From Rhodospirillales bacterium (GTDB lineage Bacteria > Pseudomonadota > Alphaproteobacteria > Reyranellales > Reyranellaceae), in contig CP064988.1 in assembly GCA_016699855.1 (NCBI GenBank), forward strand, positions 2,074,501-2,138,500: a DNA stretch of 64,000 bases, in the 5' to 3' direction. Numbering within the stretch: position 1 is the first letter of the stretch; every line of letters begins with the position of its first letter. The notes beneath the pieces were generated by a model. The model was not told the origin of the DNA, did not search any database, and was given only the letters and a program-made list of their open reading frames with translations. A program made the translations under genes and the position numbers. This document shows positions 15,635-23,461 of this stretch, one piece after another.

Positions 15635-15897
15635 CCGCTGTCGAGCGGAGCGAGACATCTTGAGGGCCGCGACGCGGGCGCCGCGGGCCGCGGCCATGGG
15701 CGCGGGGTGCGGCCTGGCGCGGCCCGCCCGCCTGCGACGGGGCGGACCGTCGCCAGGCGGCCGGGTCCGACCCTGCCACGATCCACAGGGGAGGGTTGCC
15801 GGTGGTGGTCGTGACGGGGGCGGGTCGGCTGCTACAGTCCGGCCGGGCCGCCGGGCGCTCCCGAAATCGCGGGACGCCGGCGGCCGAGGAGGAAGCG

Positions 15898-16275
15898 ATG
15901 TTCTCACACGTGTTTGTCGGCGCCGACGATGTCGCGGCGTCGAAGAAGTTCTACGACGCGGCGCTGGGCGCGCTGGGCGTGCCGGAAGGCAAGTCCGACC
16001 CGCGCGGGCGGGTGTTCTACCGCACCGCGGCCGGCATGTTCGGCCTCACCAAGCCGATCGACGGCGCCGCGGCGACGCACGCCAACGGCGGCACCATCGG
16101 CTTCGCCGCCGACAGCCCGGAGAAGGTGAAGGCGTTCCACGACGCCGGCGTCGCCAACGGCGGCAAGAGCATCGAGGATCCGCCGGGCTGGCGCGAGAAC
16201 GGCGCGGTGCGGCTGTACCTCGCCTATCTGCGCGATCCCCACGGCAACAAGATCTGCGCGATGCATCGCGGCTAG
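15898..16275 (+). CDS. VOC family (glyoxalase/bleomycin-resistance-like) protein
   Basis: Encodes 125 residues, one VOC module pair. The start at 15898 follows GAGGAAGC. FSHVFVGADDVAASKKFYDA at the N-terminus and YLRDPHGNKICAMHRG at the C-terminus are typical: the first His/Asp region and the DP.GN loop contribute to the metal or substrate site in this superfamily. Members include lyases, dioxygenases and antibiotic-binding proteins, so the substrate cannot be read from sequence. It is isolated between the repeat array and a palindrome that begins nine bases after its stop codon. Confidence 0.85.
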   Translation: MFSHVFVGADDVAASKKFYDAALGALGVPEGKSDPRGRVFYRTAAGMFGLTKPIDGAAATHANGGTIGFAADSPEKVKAFHDAGVANGGKSIEDPPGWRENGAVRLYLAYLRDPHGNKICAMHRG

Positions 16276-16283
16276 GGCGAGTA

Positions 16284-16358
16284 GGAGTCGGGCCTGCGGA
16301 GCGGCGGATTTTCCGTACGTCCGCTTGCCGCAGATGCCGTTTTGCAGGCCCGACCCCA
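16284..16358. repeat. Diverged 77-bp-type palindrome abutting a truncated gene
   Basis: GGAGTCGGGCCTGCGGAGCGG on the left and ATGCCGTTTTGCAGGCCCGAC on the right are the family arms with changes (GTCGGGCC for GTCAGGCC). Its right end lies about ten bases from where homology to GMC oxidoreductase begins. Confidence 0.7.
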
Positions 16359-16361
16359 GGA

Positions 16362-16735
16362 CTCGTACTCAAGAAGGCGGACGATTTCGAGGCCCTCCTG
16401 CGCGCCATCGCTTGTGCCGCGAGACCACCGCCCAGCCAGCGCTCAAGTCGTTCGTGGTCGCGGAGATCCTGCCGCGTCCGCACGTTACCAACGGAGCGGA
16501 TCTCAAGGCCCATATCTCTGCCCGCAGCGTCTCCAGCCTGTACCGCGTCGGCAGCTGCCGCATGGGCCGCAAGGCCGACGCAGAGGTCGATCCCCAGTTT
16601 CGCGTCCTCAAAATAGGTCGGCCGCGCGTCGCCGACGCCTCGATGATGCTCTTGATCGTCGCCCTCAATACCAACGCGCCGGCCACCAAGATCGGCGAGA
16701 ACTGCGCGGACACCGTACACGCGGCGATCCGGTGA
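16362..16735 (+). pseudogene. GMC oxidoreductase C-terminal remnant
   Basis: Only the last 120 or so residues of a GMC flavoprotein survive. LKKADDFEALLRAI reads in one frame, and CRETTAQPALKSFVVAEILP through RVADASMMLLIVALNTNAPA in another, so a frameshift lies near 16410. The sequence matches the C-terminus of the GMC gene at 58630-60244 (LKSAYDFEALLHGM, AAQPALKPFVVEEILPGP, RVADASIMPSIVAGNTNAP). The start, FAD-binding domain and catalytic region are absent. The remnant begins right after a palindromic element, which suggests deletion or rearrangement at that element. Confidence 0.8.
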
Positions 16736-16819
16736 GGGACTAAGGGCGACACTTCGCGACATGATCAGCGCCGCAAAGAGCCAAGCGCCTCCACATTCTC
16801 GCTTTTCACGTTGCAATTG

Positions 16820-16825
16820 TATAAT
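16820..16825 (+). promoter_or_regulatory. Candidate -10 element upstream of tcmP
   Basis: A perfect TATAAT stands in an AT-rich 80-base leader before tcmP. The matching -35 region is weak. A second candidate, TTGCAA (16811-16816) and TATGTT (16834-16839) with a 17-base spacer, overlaps it. Confidence 0.35.
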
Positions 16826-16905
16826 GTTCGTGATATGTTCTTTGCTATATATGCACGAAACACGGTAAAATCCACCGCGAGATACAGCCAGTTAGGAGGC
16901 GTAAC

Positions 16906-18012
16906 TTGGCGGCCAAGAATCAGAAATTTTTCGACGAGCGGACTGATGAGTCCGAGGTGAAGGCGCGGATCATCGAGAAGTATTTCTCGACCTGGGCAAA
17001 CGTGGTGATGGGCGCAGCAGCGACACGGGACAACAAGATCGCTTACTTCGACCTGTATGCGGGGCCAGGCCGATACAAGGATGGTTCAAAATCTACGCCG
17101 CTGCTGGTTCTAGAGAAAGCCATCGCGCATCCGAAGATGTCGCAGATGCTCGTCGCAATGTTCAATGACAGCGACGAGGCGCATACGAGCACGCTTCAAG
17201 GGGAAATTGATAACCTCAAGGGGATAGAGAACCTGAAATATCCCCCTCAGGTCCGACTTGGCGCAGTTGATGAGGCGTTCGCGAACTGGTTCACGTCGAC
17301 CAATTTCGTACCGATGTTCAGCTTCGTCGATCCGTGGGGATACAAGGGCCTCTCGCTTCAGTTAGTCAACGGCGTCATTAAGAACTGGGGCTGCGATACG
17401 GTCTTCTTCTTAAACTATAACCGCGTCAACATGGGTTTCAATAACCCGGCCGTGAAGAAGCACATTGTGGCGCTCTTCGGTGAGGCTCGTACCGATGAGA
17501 TGATCGATGCCATGAATGGTATGGGCTCAGACAAACGCGAGGCTCACATTCTCGAAAACCTCGCTGACGCCATCAAGGAGATGGTGCCGAAGGCGTATGT
17601 GCTACCGTTTCGCTTCCGCAATGAAAAGGGCTCACGCACTTCACATATCCTCGTTTTCGTGTCGAAGCACTTCCGTGGCTATGACATCATGAAAGGCATC
17701 ATGGCTGGCGAAAGCTCGACGGAGTATGAAGGCGTTCCCACCTTCACCTACTCTCCCGCCGACAAAGAGTACCCCCTGTTGTTCTCGCTATCTCACTTCT
17801 CTCTGTCACAACTCAAGAAGGACCTCGTCAAGAGTTACAAAGGTAAAACGATTGTTAACGAAAAGCTATACGAGCAGCACAGCGTGGATACGCCATATCT
17901 ACGTCCTAACTATCGTGAGGTGATCCTTGAGCTTGAGGCCGAAGGTAGGGTCACATGCAGCAAACACAATCGGGGGACCCTTGCGAAGCACGTAGAGATA
18001 ACGTTCAAGTAG
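16906..18012 (+). CDS. tcmP: Three-Cys-motif partner protein TcmP
   Basis: Encodes 368 residues with a TTG start supported by AGGAGG at 16894-16899, six bases upstream. It matches the TcmP family, defined by its constant pairing with a three-Cys phage Gp37/Gp68-type protein, which is the next gene. Two motifs look like nucleotide or SAM-type Rossmann signatures: YFDLYAGPGRYKDG (47-60) and FSFVDPWGYKG (138-148), reminiscent of methyltransferase motifs I and IV. The C-terminal 80 residues may be a winged-helix-like basic region. The biochemical role is not established; modification of a nucleic acid is inference. The gene is AT-richer than its surroundings and starts just after a decayed gene and repeats, so it was probably acquired. 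Confidence 0.85.
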   Translation: MAAKNQKFFDERTDESEVKARIIEKYFSTWANVVMGAAATRDNKIAYFDLYAGPGRYKDGSKSTPLLVLEKAIAHPKMSQMLVAMFNDSDEAHTSTLQGEIDNLKGIENLKYPPQVRLGAVDEAFANWFTSTNFVPMFSFVDPWGYKGLSLQLVNGVIKNWGCDTVFFLNYNRVNMGFNNPAVKKHIVALFGEARTDEMIDAMNGMGSDKREAHILENLADAIKEMVPKAYVLPFRFRNEKGSRTSHILVFVSKHFRGYDIMKGIMAGESSTEYEGVPTFTYSPADKEYPLLFSLSHFSLSQLKKDLVKSYKGKTIVNEKLYEQHSVDTPYLRPNYREVILELEAEGRVTCSKHNRGTLAKHVEITFK

Positions 18013-18021
18013 GAGTAGGCG

Positions 18022-18702
18022 ATGGGCACCAACTCAGCGATCGAATGGACGGAAGCGACATGGAACCCGGTCGCGGGCTGTACCGTCCTCTCGCCCGGCT
18101 GCACCAACTGCTACGCAATGCGCCTTGCTGCGCGCCTGGAGATGATGGGCCAACCGAAGTACGCCGGCCTCACCCGTAAGACCGGTGGCAGGTGGAAGTG
18201 GAACAGTAAGATCACGCTCGACGAGGCGTCGCTTGAGCTCCCGAAGGGCTGGAAGACGGCCCGCACCATTTTCGTCAACTCAATGTCGGACCTTTTCCAC
18301 GAGGCGGTGCCCTTGGAGTTCGTCGCCAAGGTTTTTCACACGATGGTCGACACGCCGCAGCACACTTACCAAGTATTGACAAAACGTGCGGAGCGCGCTG
18401 AAGAGCTTGCAGCGTCGTTGCCGTGGCCGAAGAACGTCTGGCTGGGCGTAAGTGTGGAGAATGATGATTTCACTTACCGCATCGATCACCTTCGACGCAC
18501 GCCGGCAGCGATCAAGTTCCTGAGCCTTGAGCCGCTTCTTGGTCCGCTTGATGACCTGAATCTAAGAGATATCGATTGGGCGATCGCCGGTGGCGAGAGC
18601 GGGCCAAGCGCGCGGCCAATGCCGATAGAATGGGTCCGTTCGATTCGCGATCAATGCACCCGCGCGGGTGTCGCATTCCACTTCAAACAGTGGGGGGCGT
18701 GA
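18022..18702 (+). CDS. Phage Gp37/Gp68 family (DUF5131) three-Cys protein, C-terminus frameshifted
   Basis: Encodes 226 residues, starting nine bases after tcmP with GGAG upstream. It has the family N-terminus (SAIEWTEATWNPVAGC) and the cysteine cluster Cys20-x6-Cys27-x2-Cys30 (GCTVLSPGCTNCYA), a probable metal or Fe-S site, plus WLGVSVEN and LEPLLGPL. The frame stops after HFKQWGA, but the family continues with GGVNKK(R/K)TGR.LDGRTWDE. Exactly that sequence follows in the -1 frame up to a TAA at 18798-18800. The switch lies on a run of six G at 18692-18697. This may be a mutation, a homopolymer error or programmed frameshifting. Gp37/Gp68 proteins occur on phages and islands; function unknown. 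Confidence 0.85.
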   Translation: MGTNSAIEWTEATWNPVAGCTVLSPGCTNCYAMRLAARLEMMGQPKYAGLTRKTGGRWKWNSKITLDEASLELPKGWKTARTIFVNSMSDLFHEAVPLEFVAKVFHTMVDTPQHTYQVLTKRAERAEELAASLPWPKNVWLGVSVENDDFTYRIDHLRRTPAAIKFLSLEPLLGPLDDLNLRDIDWAIAGGESGPSARPMPIEWVRSIRDQCTRAGVAFHFKQWGA

Positions 18703-18866
18703 ACAAGAAGCGCACCGGGCGCACGCTCGACGGTCGCACGTGGGATGAACTACCGCGCGCCAATAAGAGACGCGAAGAGCAGCCCGCACTCGCGCTCTAA
18801 AAAGACAAAACGAGTCAGTCGCTCCCGCGAGAATTACTATGTATTTGATTCGATTGGCTTAGGCGC

Positions 18867-19721
18867 TCACCCCTCCAGCTGCCGCTTCAGCGCCGACCAT
18901 CGGTCGAGGATCGGCAGCAGCTTGTCCTCCTTCTCCGCCGGCAGGGAGAAGACGACGCGGTCGACGCCGATCTTCTCGCAGAACCGCAGCTTGTCGATGT
19001 CGTCGGGCACGCGGAAGATGGTGATGGGCAGCGATGCCGGATCGCGGCCGGCGTCGGCCGCCATCTTGCGGAACTTGTCGATCACCACGCCGACGCCGTC
19101 CTGCTCCAGCCGGTCGGCGCGCGGGATCCAGCCGTCGCCGTAGCGGATCGCGCGCCGCGCGGCGTAGGGGAAGGCGCCGCCGACGATGATCGGCGGGTGC
19201 GGCTTCTGGAACGGCTTGGGCCACTGCTTCATCTTGTCGAAATTGACGAACTCGCCGTGGTACTCCGGCTCGTCCTGGGTCCAGATCGTCTTCATCGCCT
19301 CGATGCGCTCGCGCGCCAGCTTGTGGCGGCTGTCGAAGGCGGTGCCGTGGTTCTCGATCTCGTCCTGGTTCCAGCCGTTGCCGACGCCGAAGATGAAGCG
19401 CCCGTTCGAGAGCTGGTCCAGCGTCGACACCATCTTGGCCGTGACGATGGGATCGCGCTGCGTGACCAGCGCGATGCCGGTGCCGACCCGCAGCCTCGTC
19501 GTGACGGCGGCGGCGCCGTGCAGCGCCAGGAACGGATCCATGATCTCGTAATAGGGCCGGATCAGCGGTCCGCCGGCGGGATACTCCGATTTGCGCGACG
19601 AGGGGATGTGGGTGTGCTCCGGCACCCACAGCGACTCGAAGCCGCGTTCCTCCAGCGCGCGCCCCAGCGCGTCCGGCCGCATGGAGTCCGTGGTGAAGAA
19701 CATCACCGCGCCGATTTTCAT
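18867..19721 (-). CDS. LLM class F420-dependent oxidoreductase
   Basis: Encodes 284 residues, a luciferase-like TIM-barrel flavin- or F420-dependent enzyme. Typical segments are GFESLWVPEHTHIP, RLRVGTGIALVTQRDP, KMVSTLDQLSNGRFIFGVG.GWN and HPPIIVGGAFPYAARRAIRYGDGW. Proteins of this subgroup are usually annotated as F420-dependent, but whether this organism makes F420 cannot be told from the window, and FMN use remains possible. The ATG at 19721 gives the standard MKIGAVMFFT N-terminus. It is a single gene convergent with the tcmP islet; the substrate is unknown. Confidence 0.87.
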   Translation of the reverse strand: MKIGAVMFFTTDSMRPDALGRALEERGFESLWVPEHTHIPSSRKSEYPAGGPLIRPYYEIMDPFLALHGAAAVTTRLRVGTGIALVTQRDPIVTAKMVSTLDQLSNGRFIFGVGNGWNQDEIENHGTAFDSRHKLARERIEAMKTIWTQDEPEYHGEFVNFDKMKQWPKPFQKPHPPIIVGGAFPYAARRAIRYGDGWIPRADRLEQDGVGVVIDKFRKMAADAGRDPASLPITIFRVPDDIDKLRFCEKIGVDRVVFSLPAEKEDKLLPILDRWSALKRQLEG

Positions 19722-19831
19722 GCCCGTCCCTCCGATATGATCGGCGCCAGTGTGCGCCGGCCGGGGGTGCGGCCGTCAAGACCGGCGGGGGCGACGGGAT
19801 GGCGGGGCGCCCGGAGCGGGTCCCCGCGCGA

Positions 19832-20110
19832 TCAGCTCCAGCGGAAGGGCTTCCTGTGCAGCGCGGACGGATCGAGCCGGGCGGGATGCGCCATCTGCGA
19901 TCCCAGCTTCCGCACCCGCGCGTTGACGCAGCGCATCGTCATGGCCCGGCGCAGCTCGGGATCGGAGAACGCGGCACGCGCGCCGGTCGCCGAATAGCCG
20001 CGCGCCTCCAGCTTCGCCTCGATGTCCGCGAGATCGACGAATTCGCCGCTGTCGGCCAGCTCCCGCAGGACCGGCAGAATCGAATCGTCCCGTCCGCCCG
20101 TGCTCGACAT
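19832..20110 (-). CDS. Small hypothetical protein
   Basis: Encodes about 92 residues from an ATG at 20110 preceded by a G-rich tract (CGGGGGGTTGGC). It is helical and charged (LRELADSGEFVDLADIEAKLEARGY), soluble, without cysteine or signal peptide. I recognise no family. It is divergent from the thioredoxin-like gene, the two starts lying about 190 bp apart. Codon use is that of the core genome, which supports coding, but the exact start is uncertain because the frame remains open upstream to 20449. Confidence 0.5.
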   Translation of the reverse strand: MSSTGGRDDSILPVLRELADSGEFVDLADIEAKLEARGYSATGARAAFSDPELRRAMTMRCVNARVRKLGSQMAHPARLDPSALHRKPFRWS

Positions 20111-20303
20111 GCCAACCCCCCGGCGCATGATCCACGTAGAGCGCGCGAAGCTACTCTCCGCGGGCCGGCGCGGCCATCGGAATTTGCACCTCGATTTCCG
20201 CGGCCGGCGCGGCGTTTGCGCGCGGACTGGCCGCCGGCGGCGGGCGGGGCCATTCTCGCGCGGCGGCGCCGCGGCTCGGGACGGCGGCGGCGGGAGGATC
20301 GCC

Positions 20304-20789
20304 ATGCGCGACGGGGAGATGGCGCCGGAGCTGGAGGTCATCAGCTGGTTCAACGCGCCGGCGCCGTTGACGCTGGCGGGACTGCGCGGCCGGCCGGTGC
20401 TGCTGCACGCCTTCCAGATGCTGTGTCCGGGCTGCGTGGCGCACGGCACGCCGCAGGCGCAGCGGGCGCACGCGATGTTCGAAGCAACCGACCTGCAGGT
20501 GATCGGCCTGCACAGCGTGTTCGAGCATCACGAGGCGATGACGCCGGTGTCGCTGGCGGCGTTCATCCACGAGTACCGCCTGACGATGCCGATCGCCGTC
20601 GACAAGCCGGGCGACGACGGGCCGCTGCCGATGACGATGCGGCGCTACGGCATGCGGGGCACGCCGACCGCGATCCTGATCGGCCGCGACGGGCGCGTGC
20701 TGCACCACGGCTTCGGCCAGGAGGACGACATGGCCATGGGCGCACGGATCGCGATGGCGCTGGCGTCGGGCGGGACCGTGGCTGATTGA
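20304..20789 (+). CDS. Thioredoxin-like (redoxin) protein
   Basis: Encodes about 161 residues from an ATG preceded by GGGAGG. It has a thioredoxin fold of the TlpA/AhpC type: LRGRPVLLHAFQMLCPGCV with a CPGC redox pair (Cys41, Cys44), and the cis-Pro loop GTPTAILIGRDGRVL. There is no signal peptide, so it is probably cytoplasmic. Likely roles are thiol reduction or peroxide defence; the partner is unknown. It ends ten bases before the convergent AT-rich nuclease-like gene. Confidence 0.82.
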   Translation: MRDGEMAPELEVISWFNAPAPLTLAGLRGRPVLLHAFQMLCPGCVAHGTPQAQRAHAMFEATDLQVIGLHSVFEHHEAMTPVSLAAFIHEYRLTMPIAVDKPGDDGPLPMTMRRYGMRGTPTAILIGRDGRVLHHGFGQEDDMAMGARIAMALASGGTVAD

Positions 20790-20799
20790 CACTATACCA

Positions 20800-22233
20800 C
20801 TACGTAACTAGTTCGCGAAATCTGCCCTCAAGGTAGCGGTCAATCTCTATCCGGCGAAGCTCTTGAATACTCTGGAGCATCCGAATGATATCTTCATCTT
20901 CAAGAACAATTATAAAGCCGTGCCCATCGCGCGCCGTGTCGCGACAGCGGTTGATGAACAACTCTCGATTGTCGAGCCTTCGCCCAATCAGAAATCCGAG
21001 GCGTCCGCGCGCCGGCGAGAAGCGCCCAGCCATCTGATCCAGCTCTGGATTGGCGATTTCTCTCGTGTAGTTTTTGCACTCCACCCAAATAGTTCCAGCC
21101 GCAGTGCCCGCGTCGCGCGCCCGTCGAAAGAAAAAGCCGCTAATACTGTTGTTTGTGTACGCGATATCCACGCGCTTCCGTCCGTCGTTCAGTTCAACTT
21201 CCTTCTGTGGATAGACAAGCTCTGGATAGAAAATAAACTCTAGTGCACCGATCATGAATTGATGGAATCGCGCCGCCGAGTCGTTGCCGCTTTGTATCGA
21301 TCGAAGCTCATCCGCCAGCGCGCGAGCAAACATCGGCTCATCAAACTCTTCATCAAGATCACGAGTCGGCATACCGCTATGCACACCCAGCATTCTCTTA
21401 TAGCGCGCAAGGACATCTGGATGATCTTCAGAGAACTCAGCCAAGAAATGCTTAGCGAGCGGGAAGCGTGCCTCCAAACTCTTCTTCGTGACACGCCGCC
21501 GACCATTCTTCAACGTCTCAACCAATGACGTGTTTTGACTGAGATGCTCTGCTTGAAGATAAGTTAACACAAACTCATTGTAATAGCGCTGGTGGGCAAA
21601 CTCCATCGACCAACGAACCGCCGATTTTGGCACGAACAATCTTTTCCGACCATCGATGACGGGAAGAGAGACGAACGCCTCATACCAGCGCGCGCCATCC
21701 ACGTCCCACATCCACCCTGAGGGTACGCCTTGCCGCATCTCCATACCGTGTAGATGACACTGACTCTGAGTGTATTCTATTAGCTGCTTCCGTATGACGT
21801 TCGTCGTTATGTCCGAGATTTTGTCCGGCCCGATTCCATCGACAAACAACTCGCAATCGGAAAGCTCAGTCAATAGTCCAGTCCGCGCCGCGCGACTCGA
21901 AGCAATCTTTCGATATAGCTCCCGAGCTTGGAAGCCGCTGACGCCTCGACCCGCAGATGCGCCTCTGGACAGCCCAAGGCAAGTCTCATTGGGCTCACGC
22001 AGCCGATCAAGGAGGCCGTGTCCACGTCCGTCGTCCCGTGATTGAATGGATTGAATTATTGCTTCAAAGAAACTGACAAGGGAGTTATGGCAGTCCACAA
22101 ACCAGCCGCCCTCTCGATGAGAGAACGAATACGGATCAACGAACAGCGGTAAGTCTGTCGAGAGGTCAACATCGACAAAATCCAGCTGTGGCTGTGAAAG
22201 TTCAAGTCGGAAATACTCGGATATTCGAGCCAT
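20800..22233 (-). CDS. PD-(D/E)XK nuclease-like protein of unknown family
   Basis: Encodes about 477 residues. The start at 22233 (MARISEYFRLEL) was chosen because the upstream extension looks non-coding and AGGAT lies upstream. Near the C-terminus it carries a probable PD-(D/E)XK nuclease core: Asp356 in GRKRVDIAY and Glu385-x-Lys387 in TIWVECKNYT, with a following alpha helix (ELDQMAGR). The N-terminal two thirds begin LDFVDVDLSTDLPLFVDPY and are not assigned. The gene is clearly AT-richer than its neighbours and stands alone, both typical of acquired defence or restriction genes. DNA cleavage and a defence role are inference. Confidence 0.7.
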   Translation of the reverse strand: MARISEYFRLELSQPQLDFVDVDLSTDLPLFVDPYSFSHREGGWFVDCHNSLVSFFEAIIQSIQSRDDGRGHGLLDRLREPNETCLGLSRGASAGRGVSGFQARELYRKIASSRAARTGLLTELSDCELFVDGIGPDKISDITTNVIRKQLIEYTQSQCHLHGMEMRQGVPSGWMWDVDGARWYEAFVSLPVIDGRKRLFVPKSAVRWSMEFAHQRYYNEFVLTYLQAEHLSQNTSLVETLKNGRRRVTKKSLEARFPLAKHFLAEFSEDHPDVLARYKRMLGVHSGMPTRDLDEEFDEPMFARALADELRSIQSGNDSAARFHQFMIGALEFIFYPELVYPQKEVELNDGRKRVDIAYTNNSISGFFFRRARDAGTAAGTIWVECKNYTREIANPELDQMAGRFSPARGRLGFLIGRRLDNRELFINRCRDTARDGHGFIIVLEDEDIIRMLQSIQELRRIEIDRYLEGRFRELVT

Positions 22234-22562
22234 TCGACATCCTGTGTATAAGTAGAATTTGTAAGAATTGTACATATCAACGCGTGCGGTCAACAGCACG
22301 TTTGCCGATGAATCATGAGACGCCGACCGAATGCTCACAATCTCGACGCGACCCTACGGCATCGCAAAACCGGTAGCACCGGCGGCGACATCACTCCCCC
22401 TCGAATCGCGGCGGCCGCATAGCGTCCGCGCATCGACGCCATAGGGAGGCGATATTTCAGGCGGCGGCGTGGAACGCGCATGGTGACGGCATCCGACGAG
22501 CCGACGACACGCGATGTCGCGGGGGAGCGGAGCGACAACGGAACCATCCGCAGGAGACCGTC
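22234..22562. other. Divergent intergenic region
   Basis: It separates the nuclease-like gene from the bufferin gene. The left 100 bases are AT-rich (GTATATAAG-like stretches on the nuclease side) and probably hold its promoter. The right part returns to high GC. The last bases before the bufferin ATG contain a ribosome binding site (CAGGAGACC). No other feature seen. Confidence 0.5.
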
Positions 22563-22811
22563 ATGAAGACCACCATCGCGCTGGCCGCCGCCGTCGGCGC
22601 CGGCATCGCCCTCGCCCTCGCCACCGGCGCCACCCAGGCGCAGGAAGCCAAGACCGAGAAGTGCTACGGCGTCGCCAAGGCCGGCAAGAACGACTGCCAG
22701 ACCGCGACCAGCTCGTGCGCCGGCACGTCCAAGCGCGACGCGCAGGCCGACGCCTGGGTGAGCGTGCCCGCCGGCGTGTGCGCCAAGATCGTCGGCGGCG
22801 TCGTCAAGTAG
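22563..22811 (+). CDS. bufA1: BufA1-family (DUF2282) bufferin-like periplasmic peptide
   Basis: Encodes 82 residues. It has a signal peptide (MKTTIALAAAVGAGIALALATGA, cleavage near residue 25) and a mature part with the DUF2282 signature EKCYGVAKAGKNDC, SSCAGTS and VPAGVCAKI, giving four cysteines (34, 45, 52, 73). Bufferins are ribosomally made, post-translationally modified copper-buffering peptides of the periplasm, matured by a DUF692 (MNIO) enzyme and its DUF2063 partner. Neither maturation gene is adjacent; only a DoxX-family gene follows, 149 bp on. Modification would therefore need enzymes encoded elsewhere. Confidence 0.88.
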   Translation: MKTTIALAAAVGAGIALALATGATQAQEAKTEKCYGVAKAGKNDCQTATSSCAGTSKRDAQADAWVSVPAGVCAKIVGGVVK

Positions 22812-22960
22812 ACGCGCCGACCCGCGACGGACGCCGCGCGCCGCCGAGGCCGGCGCGTCACGGCCCCCGCCAGCGCCGGCCCGACACCGACTCCCGTCTA
22901 GGCCGCGCGGCGTCCGCCCACCGCCTTCCGATCCGCACCGCCCGCAGAGGGATTCCGACC

Positions 22961-23461
22961 ATGCGCACCCTGACCGCGTTTCCCGCCGCCGCGTCGAGCA
23001 TCGACCGCGCCGGCCCCTCCCTGCGCGGCCCCGTCGCCCGGCTGGCGGCGCTGCGCGCCACGCTGGCGCGCGCGCCGGAGAGTCTGTTCACGCTGGCGTT
23101 CCGCATCGCCGTCGCGGCGGTGTTCTTCAAGTCGGGTCTGGTGAAGATCCAGAGCTTCGAGAGCACCGTCGGGTTGTTCCGCGACGAGTACAAGCTGCCG
23201 GTCCTGCCGCCGGAGATCGCGGCGTATCTCGGCACCGCGGCGGAGCTGACGCTGCCGGTGCTGGTCGCGGCCGGCCTGTTCGCGCGGCTCGGCGCGCTGG
23301 GGCTGCTGGTGATGACCGCGACGATCCAGTTCCTGGTCTATCCCGAGAACTGGGCCGAGCATCTGATGTGGGCGTCGCTGCTGGCGTGGATCGTCTCGCG
23401 CGGCCCCGGAGTCCTGTCCATCGACCACCTCGTCGCGCGCCGGCTGTTCGGCCTGAAGTGA
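22961..23461 (+). CDS. DoxX family membrane protein
   Basis: Encodes about 166 residues with four hydrophobic segments. The DoxX pattern is visible: FRIAVAAVFFKSGLVKIQSF, then LPVLPPEIAAYLGTAAELTLPVLVAAGLF and a C-terminal pair of helices. DoxX-like proteins are common companions of bufferin genes, where a redox role has been proposed. It is preceded by CAGAGGGATT as a likely ribosome binding site and lies in the same direction as the bufA1-like gene, so the two may be cotranscribed. Confidence 0.85.
   Translation: MRTLTAFPAAASSIDRAGPSLRGPVARLAALRATLARAPESLFTLAFRIAVAAVFFKSGLVKIQSFESTVGLFRDEYKLPVLPPEIAAYLGTAAELTLPVLVAAGLFARLGALGLLVMTATIQFLVYPENWAEHLMWASLLAWIVSRGPGVLSIDHLVARRLFGLK

Larger units (their letters stand above)
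14784..15897. other. Repeat-rich intergenic region without genes
   Basis: This 1.1-kb stretch has no credible gene on either strand; all open frames are short or run through palindromes. It holds an AT-rich dyad (14926-14958), two copies plus a partial third of a roughly 100-bp GTCAT...ATGAC inverted repeat, and two full 77-bp GGGGTCAGGCCTGCAAA palindromes with extra partial copies. The units alternate, giving a composite array. Confidence 0.8.

Noticed and set aside
15080..15680. CRISPR array
   Set aside because: The recurring units are internally palindromic, are of two different kinds, and have irregular spacing of 270-330 bp. There are no short uniform repeats with unique spacers, and no cas genes are nearby.
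19197..19997. Plus-strand frame opposite the LLM oxidoreductase
   Set aside because: It is antisense to a gene with clear family motifs and shows His/Arg/Val-rich shadow composition.
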